Shown: one piece after another, positions 24,547 to 33,374 of the stretch | Numbering within the stretch: position 1 is the stretch's first letter | How the letters are laid out: the number at the start of each line of letters is the position of its first letter | NCBI RefSeq assembly: GCF_902859625.1 | Contig: NZ_CADIJX010000001.1 | Span: 248,001-312,000 of the forward strand | Length of the DNA: 64,000 nucleotides | Direction of reading: 5' to 3' | From: Achromobacter pestifer | GTDB taxonomy: Bacteria; Pseudomonadota; Gammaproteobacteria; Burkholderiales; Burkholderiaceae_B | Notes under the pieces: model-generated | Told to the model about the DNA's origin: nothing | The model's input: the letters and a program-made list of their open reading frames with translations, nothing else | Databases searched by the model: none | Position numbers and translations under genes: made by a program

Positions 24547-25599
24547 ATGAGCTCCCTGTTTGAACCCCTGCGCGCCGGCGACCTCACGCTGCGCAACCGC
24601 ATTGTCATGGCCCCGTTGACCCGCCAGCGCGCAAGCGAAGGCCGCGTGCCCAGCGATCTGATGGTCGAGTACTACACCCAGCGTGCCGACGCCGGCATGA
24701 TCCTGACCGAAGCCACGTCCGTCACGCCCCAGGGCGTGGGCTATGCCGATACCCCGGGCCTGTGGTCCACCGAGCAGGTGAAGGGCTGGCGCAAGGTCAC
24801 GTCCGCCGTGCATGACAAGGGCGGCCTGATCGTGGCCCAGCTCTGGCACGTGGGCCGCATTTCCGACCCGGTTTTCCTGAATGGCGAATTGCCCGTTGCG
24901 CCCAGCGCCATCGCCGCCGGCGGTCACGTCAGCCTGGTGCGTCCGAAGCGCCCCTATGTCACCCCTCGCGCGCTGGAAACGGCCGAAATTCCGGGGGTGG
25001 TGGAAGCCTATCGTCACGGTGCCAAGATGGCGCAGGAATCCGGTTTTGATGGGGTGGAAGTGCACGCCGCCAACGGTTACTTGCTGGATCAGTTCCTGCA
25101 AGACAGCACCAATCACCGCACGGATCAGTACGGCGGATCGCTGGAAAACCGCGCCCGCCTGTTGCTGGAAATCGTGGATGCGTGCATCGAGGTCTGGGGC
25201 GCCGGGCGTGTGGGCGTGCATTTGTCGCCGCGCGCCGATTCGCACACGATGGGCGATTCGGACCTGGCGGCCACATTCACTTATGTCGCCACCGAACTGG
25301 GCAAGCGCGGCATCGCGTTCATCTGCGCGCGCGAACATGAAGGCGAAGACAGCCTGGGCCCGAAGCTGAAGGCGGCGTTTGGCGGTGTCTATATCGGCAA
25401 CGAAGGCTACACGCGGCAGTCAGCCGACGCGGCCATTGCCGCAGGCCGCGCCGATGCCGTGGCGTTTGGCGTGCAGTACATCGCCAACCCCGACCTGAAG
25501 CGGCGCTTTGAACTGGATGCTCCGCTGAATGCGCCGGAATCGTCCACGTTCTATTCGCAGGGCGCCACCGGCTACACGGATTATCCGGCGCTGCCGTAA
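24547..25599 (+). CDS. nemA: Alkene reductase, Old Yellow Enzyme family (NemA-like)
   Basis: A 350-residue FMN-dependent TIM-barrel ene-reductase. It reduces activated C=C bonds of enals, enones, maleimides and nitro compounds with NAD(P)H. Family marks: RIVMAPLTRQRA, AQLWHVGRISDP, the substrate-binding pair in VEVHAANGYLLDQFL, and DQYGGSLENRARLLLE. A GGAAGG ribosome site precedes ATG 24547. Downstream of its probable ArsR repressor. Cytoplasmic electrophile detoxification is the likely role by analogy with NemRA. Confidence 0.93.
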   Translation: MSSLFEPLRAGDLTLRNRIVMAPLTRQRASEGRVPSDLMVEYYTQRADAGMILTEATSVTPQGVGYADTPGLWSTEQVKGWRKVTSAVHDKGGLIVAQLWHVGRISDPVFLNGELPVAPSAIAAGGHVSLVRPKRPYVTPRALETAEIPGVVEAYRHGAKMAQESGFDGVEVHAANGYLLDQFLQDSTNHRTDQYGGSLENRARLLLEIVDACIEVWGAGRVGVHLSPRADSHTMGDSDLAATFTYVATELGKRGIAFICAREHEGEDSLGPKLKAAFGGVYIGNEGYTRQSADAAIAAGRADAVAFGVQYIANPDLKRRFELDAPLNAPESSTFYSQGATGYTDYPALP

Positions 25600-25650
25600 G
25601 CGGCAATCACCCGGCGGCGTCTCAAGCGGCATGGCGACCCCGGTTCAGAC

Positions 25651-26499
25651 CTAGAACACCGCGCGCATCGGATACGTGAACAAGCCGAAGTGCGCGGCGT
25701 TCAGGCCCAAGTGCGCCACGACGGCGGCGGCCAGTCCGCCATACCGATAAGCCGTGCCATAGGCCACGCCCGCCAGGCCGGCCAGCAGCATCCACTGCCA
25801 GCCACCGGCGTAATGCGCCAGTCCAAACAGCACGGCGGCCACGGCCACGGCAGCTTGGGCCCCCCAGGCATGGCGGCGCCAACGCGACATCAATTGCTGC
25901 TGCACATAGCCGCGGAACAACGCTTCTTCGGCCAGCGTGACCAGCAGCGCGTTATTGATCAGCCAGATCCAGGCGCTGTCCGGCCATTTGGGTTCCCAGC
26001 CCACCACCCCCAACGCCAACGCCACTCCCAGGCACACCAGCACCGCCAAGGCGCAGGCCCCCAAGGCCGACGCCACCGTGGTGCGCGCCTGGGCGCCAGC
26101 CATGGGCGGCGCCAACGCCAGGATCACCCAGAAGGCCACCAGCGGCTTGTCCAGATTCAAGTACATGTCGAACGGCACCGCGTCCGGGCTGAGGGGCGCG
26201 GGGGCGATGACCTGCGGATTATGAAAACCGGGCAGCAGATGCAGGAAGAGGGCCGCGGCCACGGCCACGAACAAGACATGGCCCGTCAGGCGTGCGGTGC
26301 TGCCAGAAGTGGGCCGCACGCCAATCGCTGCCAGCAGGAGCAATGCAGGCCCGGCCAGCGCGATTGGTTCAATCAGGCCGTCCGCCCAACCCCAGGCCCA
26401 GGCGGCGGCCAGGGGGGCCAGCGCCCAGCGGCGCGTGGCGGGCGGCCACAGCAGGGCGGCGGCAAGAAACAGGGCGGACCAGGGGGATAGCAACGGCAT
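25651..26499 (-). CDS. CPBP-family intramembrane metalloprotease
   Basis: A 282-residue, mostly hydrophobic protein with about eight membrane helices. The C-terminal half carries the CPBP (Abi/CAAX protease) motifs: EEALFRG with the Glu-Glu and Arg, the His in FGLAHYAGG, and the last-helix HLGLNAAHF. These residues coordinate zinc in the membrane. Start at ATG 26499 (MPLLSPWSALF). Bacterial members are poorly characterised; roles in bacteriocin immunity or membrane protein processing are known for some. No operon partner is visible. Confidence 0.88.
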   Translation of the reverse strand: MPLLSPWSALFLAAALLWPPATRRWALAPLAAAWAWGWADGLIEPIALAGPALLLLAAIGVRPTSGSTARLTGHVLFVAVAAALFLHLLPGFHNPQVIAPAPLSPDAVPFDMYLNLDKPLVAFWVILALAPPMAGAQARTTVASALGACALAVLVCLGVALALGVVGWEPKWPDSAWIWLINNALLVTLAEEALFRGYVQQQLMSRWRRHAWGAQAAVAVAAVLFGLAHYAGGWQWMLLAGLAGVAYGTAYRYGGLAAAVVAHLGLNAAHFGLFTYPMRAVF

Positions 26500-26646
26500 C
26501 GGAACACACGGGCTGCGGTGAAGCGCAAAGTGTAAGCGTGCCGGCTTGCTCAAAGCAGCGCTTTCGGGCGACGATGCCGCAGCAGCGGAGCAACGCTGCC
26601 ATTTCCCCAGCGGACTGACCGGTTCGTCCCCACTTGGAGCAAAAAA

Positions 26647-27021
26647 ATGAAAATGATCGCGTGGTTGATGTTGGCGGCGGCGATTCTGCCGTTCGTGTCA
26701 ACGATAGTCGCCAAGGCGGGGGGCGCGAAGTTCGACAACAATGAACCGCGAACCTGGCTGGCGCGTCAGGAAGGTTGGCGCGCGCGTGCCAACGCGGCGC
26801 AAATCAATACCTTTGAGTCCCTGCCGTTCTTCTTCGCGGCCGTGTTGTTTGCCTTGTACATGCAGGCGCCGCCCGCGCATGTGGCAACGCTGATGGCGTG
26901 CTGGCTGGGCGTTCGGCTGGGCTATCTGGCCATGTATCTGGCCGGTTGGGGCGCATTGCGTTCGCTGGTCTGGGCGATTGGCATGGGCTTTGTGATCGCC
27001 ATCCTGTTCTCGGGCGTCTAA
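26647..27021 (+). CDS. MAPEG-family membrane protein
   Basis: A 124-residue four-helix membrane protein. The family signature is visible: FDNNEPR, then RARANAAQINTFESLPFF between helices 1 and 2. MAPEG proteins include glutathione transferases and eicosanoid enzymes; bacterial members of this length are mostly uncharacterised. A GGAG sits about 7 nt upstream of ATG 26647. Followed by a 15-bp hairpin shared with the convergent gene. Confidence 0.9.
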   Translation: MKMIAWLMLAAAILPFVSTIVAKAGGAKFDNNEPRTWLARQEGWRARANAAQINTFESLPFFFAAVLFALYMQAPPAHVATLMACWLGVRLGYLAMYLAGWGALRSLVWAIGMGFVIAILFSGV

Positions 27022-27035
27022 ACCGCCGAAACGTA

Positions 27036-27075
27036 GCGCGGCCCGGGCGGGAACGCATTGCCGCCCGGGCCGCGC
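27036..27075. terminator. 15-bp GC hairpin between convergent genes
   Basis: GCGCGGCCCGGGCGG pairs exactly with CCGCCCGGGCCGCGC across a 10-nt loop. It lies 14 bp after the MAPEG stop and 22 bp after the stop of the convergent exported protein. There is no T-run on either side, so it is a stem-only bidirectional barrier candidate. Confidence 0.55.
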
Positions 27076-27097
27076 GCAAGCGGCGCAATCGCGCTGC

Positions 27098-27532
27098 TTA
27101 CTTCCATTCAAAGACGGCGCGGGCAGTTCCGGTGTTCTGCACGGTGACGTCGCGCGCTTGCGCCTTGCCTTCATACGTGGCCGAAATCTTATAGGCGCCT
27201 GCCGGCAGCTTCACCAGCATGTACGGGCCTTCGGCTGTGGTCTTCAACACTTCCTTGCCGTGCGCGTCATGGATGGTGACGCCCACGCTGGCGACATAGT
27301 CCGCCTTGCCGTCACGCTGGGCGGCAAAGGTCAGCGCCAGAGGATAGTCGCGGGCGGCGGCTTTCATGGCTTCGGATTCATCAATGCCGATTCCGCCGCT
27401 GACATACTGCACCGTGCCTTGATGCTTGACCGGGGGCAGCTCCGCGTGGGCGGTCGACAGGACGCCAGCAAGGGCCATGCTGCCCACCGCCATCATGGCG
27501 GCCAGGGTGCAGCGTTCAATGCGCTTGTTCAT
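27098..27532 (-). CDS. Small exported protein with carboxypeptidase-regulatory-like fold
   Basis: A 144-residue secreted protein. The signal peptide is clear (MNKRIERCTLAAMMAVGSMALAG region, cleavage near STAHAE). The mature part ends in a beta-rich domain, VGVTIHDAHGKEVLKTTAEGPYMLVKLPAGAYKISATYEG, resembling the carboxypeptidase regulatory-like (transthyretin-type) domain. AGGAG lies 7 nt upstream of ATG 27532, fixing the start even though it overlaps the end of the NRDE gene by 17 bp. Function unknown; probably periplasmic. Confidence 0.82.
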   Translation of the reverse strand: MNKRIERCTLAAMMAVGSMALAGVLSTAHAELPPVKHQGTVQYVSGGIGIDESEAMKAAARDYPLALTFAAQRDGKADYVASVGVTIHDAHGKEVLKTTAEGPYMLVKLPAGAYKISATYEGKAQARDVTVQNTGTARAVFEWK

Positions 27533-28367
27533 CAGGTTCTCCTGGAGAGGAACACAAGGGTTTCGACCGGAGCGCGGGCAGGGAGTTCGCATCGGCAGGT
27601 GGGTGCCACGAAAATGCCAGCCGACTTTCGCCGCTGATGGACCCGTCTGGGGCGAAACGCCGTTCCTCCAGCGTGCCCGCGCCGTCGTCGTGCAACGCCA
27701 GCACGCTGGAACTGCGGGTGCCATAGTTTGGACTGACGATGAAGGGGCTGCTCAATAGCTTTTCACGATCCAGCGGCAGGCCGGTGGCGGGAAGCTCGTT
27801 GTCTTCCGCGCCTTGGCGGTCTGCCAGCGCCTCGAACAGCGCGGGCAGATCCGGCTGCGGTGCATGGTCCAGCACGGCCGTGAAGGCGGCCTTGGTGCGG
27901 GCGAGCTTCGGCCACGGGGTGTCCAGCAGATGGTTGGACAAAGCATAAATCCCAGGCGGCAGCGCGCACGGGGCGCCATTGCGGTTGCTCAGATACCAGG
28001 CCTGGCGCACGTCGCCCACGATCAGATTGAAGCCGTTGTAAGCCTGATCCGTTTCATGGACGCGGGCCAGGTATTCGTCGGGTGATGCCGTGCCCCGCAG
28101 GAAGTCCTCGACCAGCGCGCCGCGCGAGGGAGCGGGGTCCAGGTGCCTGCCCGGTTCGCGGAAATTCGTCACCAGCGCGAAGCGGCCACCGGTGGTGACT
28201 CCCATCCAGGTGCCGCCGGCCAGGCCGTCGCGGCCCGCATAGACCTCGGGTGCATCGGCCCATCGGGTGGCGGGCTGCGTCGGGCGCGCGTGGAATTCGT
28301 CGCGGTTGGCGGCAATCAGGACAGGGACGCCTGGCAAGGCATGCAAGGCCAATACGGCAAGACACAT
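27516..28367 (-). CDS. NRDE (TANGO2-like) family protein
   Basis: A 283-residue protein with the family-defining NRDE at residues 21-24 (LIAANRDEFHARP) following MCLAVLAL, where the near-terminal Cys2 is typical of Ntn-hydrolase-like members. Further family segments are GGTWMGVTTGGRFALVTNFREPG and LIVGDVRQAWYLSNRNG. The biochemical role is unsettled; the eukaryotic homologue is linked to heme or lipid handling. It starts 3 bp after the FUSC gene stop and overlaps the next gene, suggesting one operon. Confidence 0.9.
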   Translation of the reverse strand: MCLAVLALHALPGVPVLIAANRDEFHARPTQPATRWADAPEVYAGRDGLAGGTWMGVTTGGRFALVTNFREPGRHLDPAPSRGALVEDFLRGTASPDEYLARVHETDQAYNGFNLIVGDVRQAWYLSNRNGAPCALPPGIYALSNHLLDTPWPKLARTKAAFTAVLDHAPQPDLPALFEALADRQGAEDNELPATGLPLDREKLLSSPFIVSPNYGTRSSSVLALHDDGAGTLEERRFAPDGSISGESRLAFSWHPPADANSLPALRSKPLCSSPGEPDEQAH

Positions 28368-28370
28368 GGT

Positions 28371-30350
28371 TCAAACCTGGTGGACGGGGTGTTTGGGCGA
28401 GGCGGCCCCTGGCGTGTGGGCAAATTCCGGGCCCGCCAGGGTGGCACGCAACGATTCGATTTCGGCGGCGACGTCGGCCAGACCGGGCGACGGAGCCGTA
28501 ATGGGAGCGGCGGGCGGTGGCGTGCCCTGGTCGACCGCCGCGCTCATGGCGTGCAAGGCCTCGGCCAATTGCGCCACCTGGGCGGCGCTGGGCGGGGCCT
28601 GGTCGGCGGGCAGCGACCATGCGGTGTCGGAAATGGCGTTGGCGATCCGTTCCAGCGCCACCTCGACCGGCCACCAGGCCAGCGCACGGCGGCTGACCAG
28701 GCGCGGCTCGGACAGGCCGCGTTGCAGCGCAATGCGCAGATCGGACAAGCGTGCGTAGGCGCTGGCGCGCAGGCTATGGCGGTTGCCGGGCGCCGTCTGG
28801 AAGACCGTGTTCAGATAGGCGGCCAGGGTATCCATAGCGGCCGACACGGCGTGATCCAGATTGTGGCGTTCGATGCGTATCCAGGGCAGGTAACCCACCA
28901 GTAGCACGATGGCGGCGGCCACGCCCACGTCGACCAGCCGGGCCAGCGCGATGGTCCAGGTGCCGGGTTGCAAGGCGCCGATCAGCAGCATCAGGATGGG
29001 CACCAGAATGGCCGAGAACAAGCCGTAATTGCGGCGGATGGACCAGGGCAGCAGGGAGGCCAGCAGCGCCAGCGTCAGCAGGCTGGCGACGCCGCTGTGG
29101 TCCACGGCCAGCACCGTGGCGCTGATGGCCACGCCCACCAGGCTGCCCGCGCAGCTTTGCAAGGCGCGCGCAAACACCGAGCCGAAGTTGGGCTTGAAGA
29201 TCACGACCACGATCAGCGGCACCCAATATGACCGGGGCAACGCTGCGGCCAGCGCCACGGCTTCGGCGGCGATCAGGCACAAGGCCAGCCGGATCAGGTA
29301 GCGCACGGTGGTGGGTCCGGGCCGGTAGGTGCGAGCCAGAACGCGCCACGGCGTGCGGGGCCGGACTGGCGTCAGCGTGGCCAGCGGGTCCGCATCGGAC
29401 GGCTTGGCGCCATCCAGCAACGGCAATGCCTGCGCCAGCGCATCCGCCAGTTGCGGCATGTTCGCCAATCGCAAGGCGGCAATGTCGTCGCCGGCATCGG
29501 GATCGGCGTCGTTCTCCACGCGATCCGCCAGCCGGTTCATGACGCGCGCGCAGTCGTGCGGCAGGACGCGGCCAACGCGCGCCAGCGACAGCGCGGCATT
29601 GGTCAGCGGCGTGCAGGCCTGCAACTGCGCGGCCAGCCGGGCCAGCCGGGGTGAGGGGCCGGCGGCGCGGCCCCGGGCGGCCAGCACGGTGTCGTAGGCG
29701 GTGGTCATGGCCGCTTCCATGTCGCGCCGCGCGGTCATGGTGCGCGACGTGCCGATGGCGGCGAACATGGCGGCCAGCTTGCGGTAGGCCTGGGCGACGG
29801 CGGCGCGTTCGGGAGCGATGGGGTTCACGACCCAGCCCGACAAGGTCAGCGCCAGTCCGAACAAGCCGCCCGCGCCCACCAGCACCGACGGCATCCAGGG
29901 AGGCAGGGTGGAGGTCAGGCTGGAGCCGACGATGACATACACCGCGAATTGCAGCGTGGCGACCGCGGCGATGTTGTTGAAGGTACCGACCAGGCTGGCG
30001 ATCAGCACCAGCACGGTCATCGCGGCCGACGTCAGCAGGCCGTGTCCGGCCACCAGATTGCCCAGCAGATAGCCCAGTGCGCCGCCGAAGACGGTGGACC
30101 CGATGGACAGCGCCCGGTTCCGGTAAGGACCGCCGTTGTCGCCGGTGATGGCAGGCAGTGCGCCCAGCGCCACCAACGCGGCGGCCGCGCTTTGATCCAG
30201 CACAAGCCCCACGGCCGAGGGCAGGCCGATGGCCAGCGCCGCGCGCAACGCGACCCAGCGGCTGACGGGCGACGGTTCCATATGCGCCAGGCTCATCAGC
30301 CACCGCATATTGGAGGTGCGCGCGCCTTGGCTTTTCAGGGGGCGGGACAC
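28371..30350 (-). CDS. FUSC-family membrane protein (YccS-like)
   Basis: A 659-residue inner-membrane protein with two membrane blocks (about residues 30-170 and 345-480) and intervening and terminal cytoplasmic helices. The second block has RSYWVPLIVVVIFKPNFGSVFARALQ, close to the FUSC signature motif. It is distinct from the AaeB-like protein at 19195 and has no HlyD or DUF1656 partner beside it, so an efflux role is less certain. The NRDE gene follows at 3 bp. Start at ATG 30350; a later Met (LMSLAHMEPS) is possible. Confidence 0.85.
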   Translation of the reverse strand: MSRPLKSQGARTSNMRWLMSLAHMEPSPVSRWVALRAALAIGLPSAVGLVLDQSAAAALVALGALPAITGDNGGPYRNRALSIGSTVFGGALGYLLGNLVAGHGLLTSAAMTVLVLIASLVGTFNNIAAVATLQFAVYVIVGSSLTSTLPPWMPSVLVGAGGLFGLALTLSGWVVNPIAPERAAVAQAYRKLAAMFAAIGTSRTMTARRDMEAAMTTAYDTVLAARGRAAGPSPRLARLAAQLQACTPLTNAALSLARVGRVLPHDCARVMNRLADRVENDADPDAGDDIAALRLANMPQLADALAQALPLLDGAKPSDADPLATLTPVRPRTPWRVLARTYRPGPTTVRYLIRLALCLIAAEAVALAAALPRSYWVPLIVVVIFKPNFGSVFARALQSCAGSLVGVAISATVLAVDHSGVASLLTLALLASLLPWSIRRNYGLFSAILVPILMLLIGALQPGTWTIALARLVDVGVAAAIVLLVGYLPWIRIERHNLDHAVSAAMDTLAAYLNTVFQTAPGNRHSLRASAYARLSDLRIALQRGLSEPRLVSRRALAWWPVEVALERIANAISDTAWSLPADQAPPSAAQVAQLAEALHAMSAAVDQGTPPPAAPITAPSPGLADVAAEIESLRATLAGPEFAHTPGAASPKHPVHQV

Positions 30351-30374
30351 GGTGGTCTCATGGCGTGGGCGGGA

Positions 30375-30857
30375 TCAGGCCTTGATCAGCGGGGCGACTT
30401 CCGGTGCGGCCAGGCGGAAGTAGTCTTCCGTGTTCAGCAGGATGGAGGCGTCCAGGCGTCCGGCGTTGAACACGATTTCGTCATGGCGGTCGCGCAGGCT
30501 GGGATCCACCAGCAGATGCAGGTCGGGGTTGAAGGAAAACGGGGGAATGGCCCCGATCTCGCAGCCCGTCAACTCGCGCGCCAGATCCTGCGAGGCGAGC
30601 GACGCCTTCTTGCCTCCGGCCGCGCGGGCAATGGCGTCCAGGTCGGCCTGCTTGTCGGCCGGGAACACGGCCAGCACGTTCTTGCGCAGGTTGGACGAGA
30701 TCTTCACGCGGCAGACCAGCGCCTTGGCGCCCTGGCTGACCGCGGTGCCGCGGATGGCGGCGACTTCAACCGAGCGGCCGGCAGCGGGATGTTCGATCAG
30801 GCGGTGGCGGGCCTGGTTCTGGGCAAGTAGCGCTTGCAGGCGTTCAAAGACTTCCAT
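30375..30857 (-). CDS. YbaK/EbsC-family aminoacyl-tRNA deacylase
   Basis: A 160-residue protein of the YbaK/ProX editing family, which hydrolyses mischarged aminoacyl-tRNA in trans. The conserved Lys lies in GAKALVCRVK; the later GCEIGAIPPFSF and DEIVFNAGRLDASILL are typical. Start at ATG 30857 (MEVFERLQALL); the open frame runs further upstream into the response regulator gene but is not supported. The exact tRNA specificity is not readable. The product is cytoplasmic. Confidence 0.86.
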   Translation of the reverse strand: MEVFERLQALLAQNQARHRLIEHPAAGRSVEVAAIRGTAVSQGAKALVCRVKISSNLRKNVLAVFPADKQADLDAIARAAGGKKASLASQDLARELTGCEIGAIPPFSFNPDLHLLVDPSLRDRHDEIVFNAGRLDASILLNTEDYFRLAAPEVAPLIKA

Positions 30858-30937
30858 AGGGGGGGCAGCGGGGCAATAGAACGGGCGGGCGCCGGGAGTC
30901 GGCCCCGCACATCGCATGATACGCCCGCAAGACGCGC

Positions 30938-31669
30938 TCAGATTTCGCCGGTGAAGGCGTAGCCCCAACCCCAGACAGTGCGAATAGGCAGCTCCAGGTT
31001 CATGTCCTGCGCCTTGCGGCGCAAGCGGCTGACCACCACGTCGGTGCGCCGGATGGACTCGCGGCCCGCTTGCGGATCGATGCCGGGCGGATCGCTGCGA
31101 GGCAGCCGCTTGTCGGCCGATGTCGTCAGCTTCAGCAGGAACTCGCGTTCCGCCAAGGTCAGCGCCAGACGTGCGCCTTGCGGGCTGACGAGCGTCCAGG
31201 CGGCGTCATGGAATTGCCACTTTCCGGTGGAGTCGCCAGGCGCCGCCACGCCGCCGGCGCGTGGTTCAGCCTCTGGCGAGGCCTGGCGGCGGCTGACCGT
31301 GGCGGGCACCCGGCGGACCAGGGCTTGCAGCGCCGCGGCGATTTCCGCAGTGGCCACGTCTGGCTGGAAGCAGGCGTCGGCGCCGCAATGCAAGCCCAGG
31401 ATGCGGTTTTCGGGGGAATCGAAGGTAGAGACGGCAATGATGCCGGCGGTGGTGTCCATGGCGCGCAGACCTGCGACGGCCATGCAGAGATCGGATAATT
31501 CGGCTTCCATCACCAGCAAAGGCGTGCGGTGCGCCTGGAACAGGCGGAACAGGCCATTGGAATCCTCGCAACGGCGGGGCGAAAAACCCATGCCAGCCAG
31601 CGCGTCGCTGCGGCGCACTCGTTGGTCGGGATCGGGAGAGAAGACGATCAGGTCTAGTAGGTCATTCAT
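30938..31669 (-). CDS. OmpR-type winged-helix regulator with degenerate receiver domain
   Basis: A 243-residue protein. The C-terminal half is a Trans_reg_C winged helix (LTLAEREFLLKLTTSADKRLPRS, then IRRTDVVVSRLRRKAQ, then IRTVWGWGYAFTG). The N-terminal 125 residues look like a receiver, but the phosphorylatable Asp is replaced: LLVMEAEL puts Glu at position 55. The beta5 Lys is replaced by Gln in ACFQPD. Phosphorylation-independent action is therefore likely (inference). No histidine kinase is adjacent. Start at ATG 31669 (MNDLLDLIVFS). Confidence 0.82.
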   Translation of the reverse strand: MNDLLDLIVFSPDPDQRVRRSDALAGMGFSPRRCEDSNGLFRLFQAHRTPLLVMEAELSDLCMAVAGLRAMDTTAGIIAVSTFDSPENRILGLHCGADACFQPDVATAEIAAALQALVRRVPATVSRRQASPEAEPRAGGVAAPGDSTGKWQFHDAAWTLVSPQGARLALTLAEREFLLKLTTSADKRLPRSDPPGIDPQAGRESIRRTDVVVSRLRRKAQDMNLELPIRTVWGWGYAFTGEI

Positions 31670-31859
31670 GAATCGTAGTGATCTGTGCAGCTTGAGCGCA
31701 TGCATGATGCTACGGATACATCGAATTCCTAAACCTCGCACAACGCCCGTTTCGTACCCGAATTCTCAGACATGATTGCGCGGAGCCTGTTACGCGCACG
31801 CCCGAACGTGCGGGGGCGGGCGCTTTTACCACGGCGGACGCACGCGGCTGACCAGCGGC

Positions 31860-33368
31860 TTAAAGACTGGGCACGGCAGCCGGCGGCGCGACGGGTTCGT
31901 TCCACCAGCCGCCGCCCAGCGCTTGCAGCAGGGCGGCGGTATCCGCGTAGCGTGCCGCATCGGCTTCGGTACGCGCAATGCGCGTCTGCAAGAGCTGGCG
32001 CTGGCTGTCCAGCAAGTTCAGATGGCTGATGCCGCCCGCCTGGTAGCGGCCTTGCGCGATGCGTTCGGCGTCCGCGGCGCGGCGCCAGGCATCGTCATAG
32101 GCTTGATAGGCCTCGCCGTCGGTCTGCACGGCGCGCAAGGCGTCGGCCACTTGGCGCAAGCCTTCCAACACCGTTTGCCGGTACGCCGCCGCGGCAGCCT
32201 CGTAGGCGGCTTCGGCCGACCGCTTGCGAGCGCGCAGTTCACCGCCGTGGAACAGCGGTTGCACCAGCCCAAGCCCCAGGCTCCACACGTTCAGCCCATC
32301 GGACAGATCGCCCGCGTGGGTGCGCTGCGACCCGAAACTGGCGGTCAGCGTGAACTGCGGATACTGGTTGGCGGTGGCCACGCCCACATCGGCCGACGCC
32401 TTGTGCCATAGCGCCTCGGCGGCCAGGATGTCCGGCCGCTGGCGTGTCAACGCGGACGGCACGCCGGTGGGAACCTGGGCGGGCAGGCTCAGGTCGGCCA
32501 GCCGCAGCGGCGCCATGGCAAGCGCGGCAGGCGGTTGGCCCAGGTAGATGGCCAACTGATGCGTCACCTGCGCCAGTTGCTTGTCCAGCGGGGGCAGCGT
32601 GGCACGGGTCTGGGCGACCAGCAGTTCCTGGTTGCTCAGATCGGCTTGCGCGATGCCGCCAGCGTCCAGCCGCTGCCGCATGATGTCCTGCTGACGCACC
32701 TGCGCCGCCAGCAATTCGCGCGTGGCAGCGGCGCGTTCGGACAGGTCGGCTTGCCGGATGGCGGCCGTCACCACGTTCGCGGCCAGCGACATGCGCGCGG
32801 CCTGCAATTCGTGCGTCTGGTAGTCCACCTGCGCCGCCATGCCTTCCAGCACCCGGCGGTTGCCGCCAAATACGTCCAGCGTGTAGGACACATCGATCGA
32901 GGCGTTGTACAGCGTGAACGGCGGCGGCAATTCGGCCACGGGCACGCCATAGGCAGAGGGATCGACCTTTTGGCGCGCAACCGACAGCTTGCCGTCCACT
33001 GACGGCAGCATCCGGCCGCCGGTTTCGGCATTCAGGTCTTCGGTGGCCTGGCGCAGACTGGCGCGCGCCTGTTCCAGCGTGGGGTTGGCATCCAGCGCCT
33101 GACGCACCAGTCCGTCAAGCACATCGGAGTGAAACAGCTTCCACCATTCTCCGGGGATATCCGCGCCCGCTTGCAGTTGCTGCGCGCCAGAGACGGGCGC
33201 GGCGTCGTGCGTGGCGGTATAGGACGCAACTTCCGGCGCCGCGGGCGTCTTGAAGTCAGGCCCGACCGCGCAGCCCGAGACCAGCGCAAGCAGGCTCAGG
33301 GTGGCCAGCGTCGGGTAGCGGCGCGGCAGCGGACGGAGTATGAAGGGCGGGCGGGCTAGGCGAGGCAT
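31860..33368 (-). CDS. NodT/OprM-type outer membrane efflux lipoprotein
   Basis: A 502-residue outer-membrane factor with lipobox LVSGC and the CAVGPDFKTP signature. Two OEP repeats are present; LTRQRPDILAAEALWHKASADVGVATANQYPQ is the second-repeat motif. It is a paralogue of the channel at 16580 but serves a different pump: it follows the ABC permease by 6 bp in the TetR-HlyD-ABC operon. It provides the outer-membrane exit for that exporter. Confidence 0.93.
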   Translation of the reverse strand: MPRLARPPFILRPLPRRYPTLATLSLLALVSGCAVGPDFKTPAAPEVASYTATHDAAPVSGAQQLQAGADIPGEWWKLFHSDVLDGLVRQALDANPTLEQARASLRQATEDLNAETGGRMLPSVDGKLSVARQKVDPSAYGVPVAELPPPFTLYNASIDVSYTLDVFGGNRRVLEGMAAQVDYQTHELQAARMSLAANVVTAAIRQADLSERAAATRELLAAQVRQQDIMRQRLDAGGIAQADLSNQELLVAQTRATLPPLDKQLAQVTHQLAIYLGQPPAALAMAPLRLADLSLPAQVPTGVPSALTRQRPDILAAEALWHKASADVGVATANQYPQFTLTASFGSQRTHAGDLSDGLNVWSLGLGLVQPLFHGGELRARKRSAEAAYEAAAAAYRQTVLEGLRQVADALRAVQTDGEAYQAYDDAWRRAADAERIAQGRYQAGGISHLNLLDSQRQLLQTRIARTEADAARYADTAALLQALGGGWWNEPVAPPAAVPSL

Positions 33369-33374
33369 GGCGCG

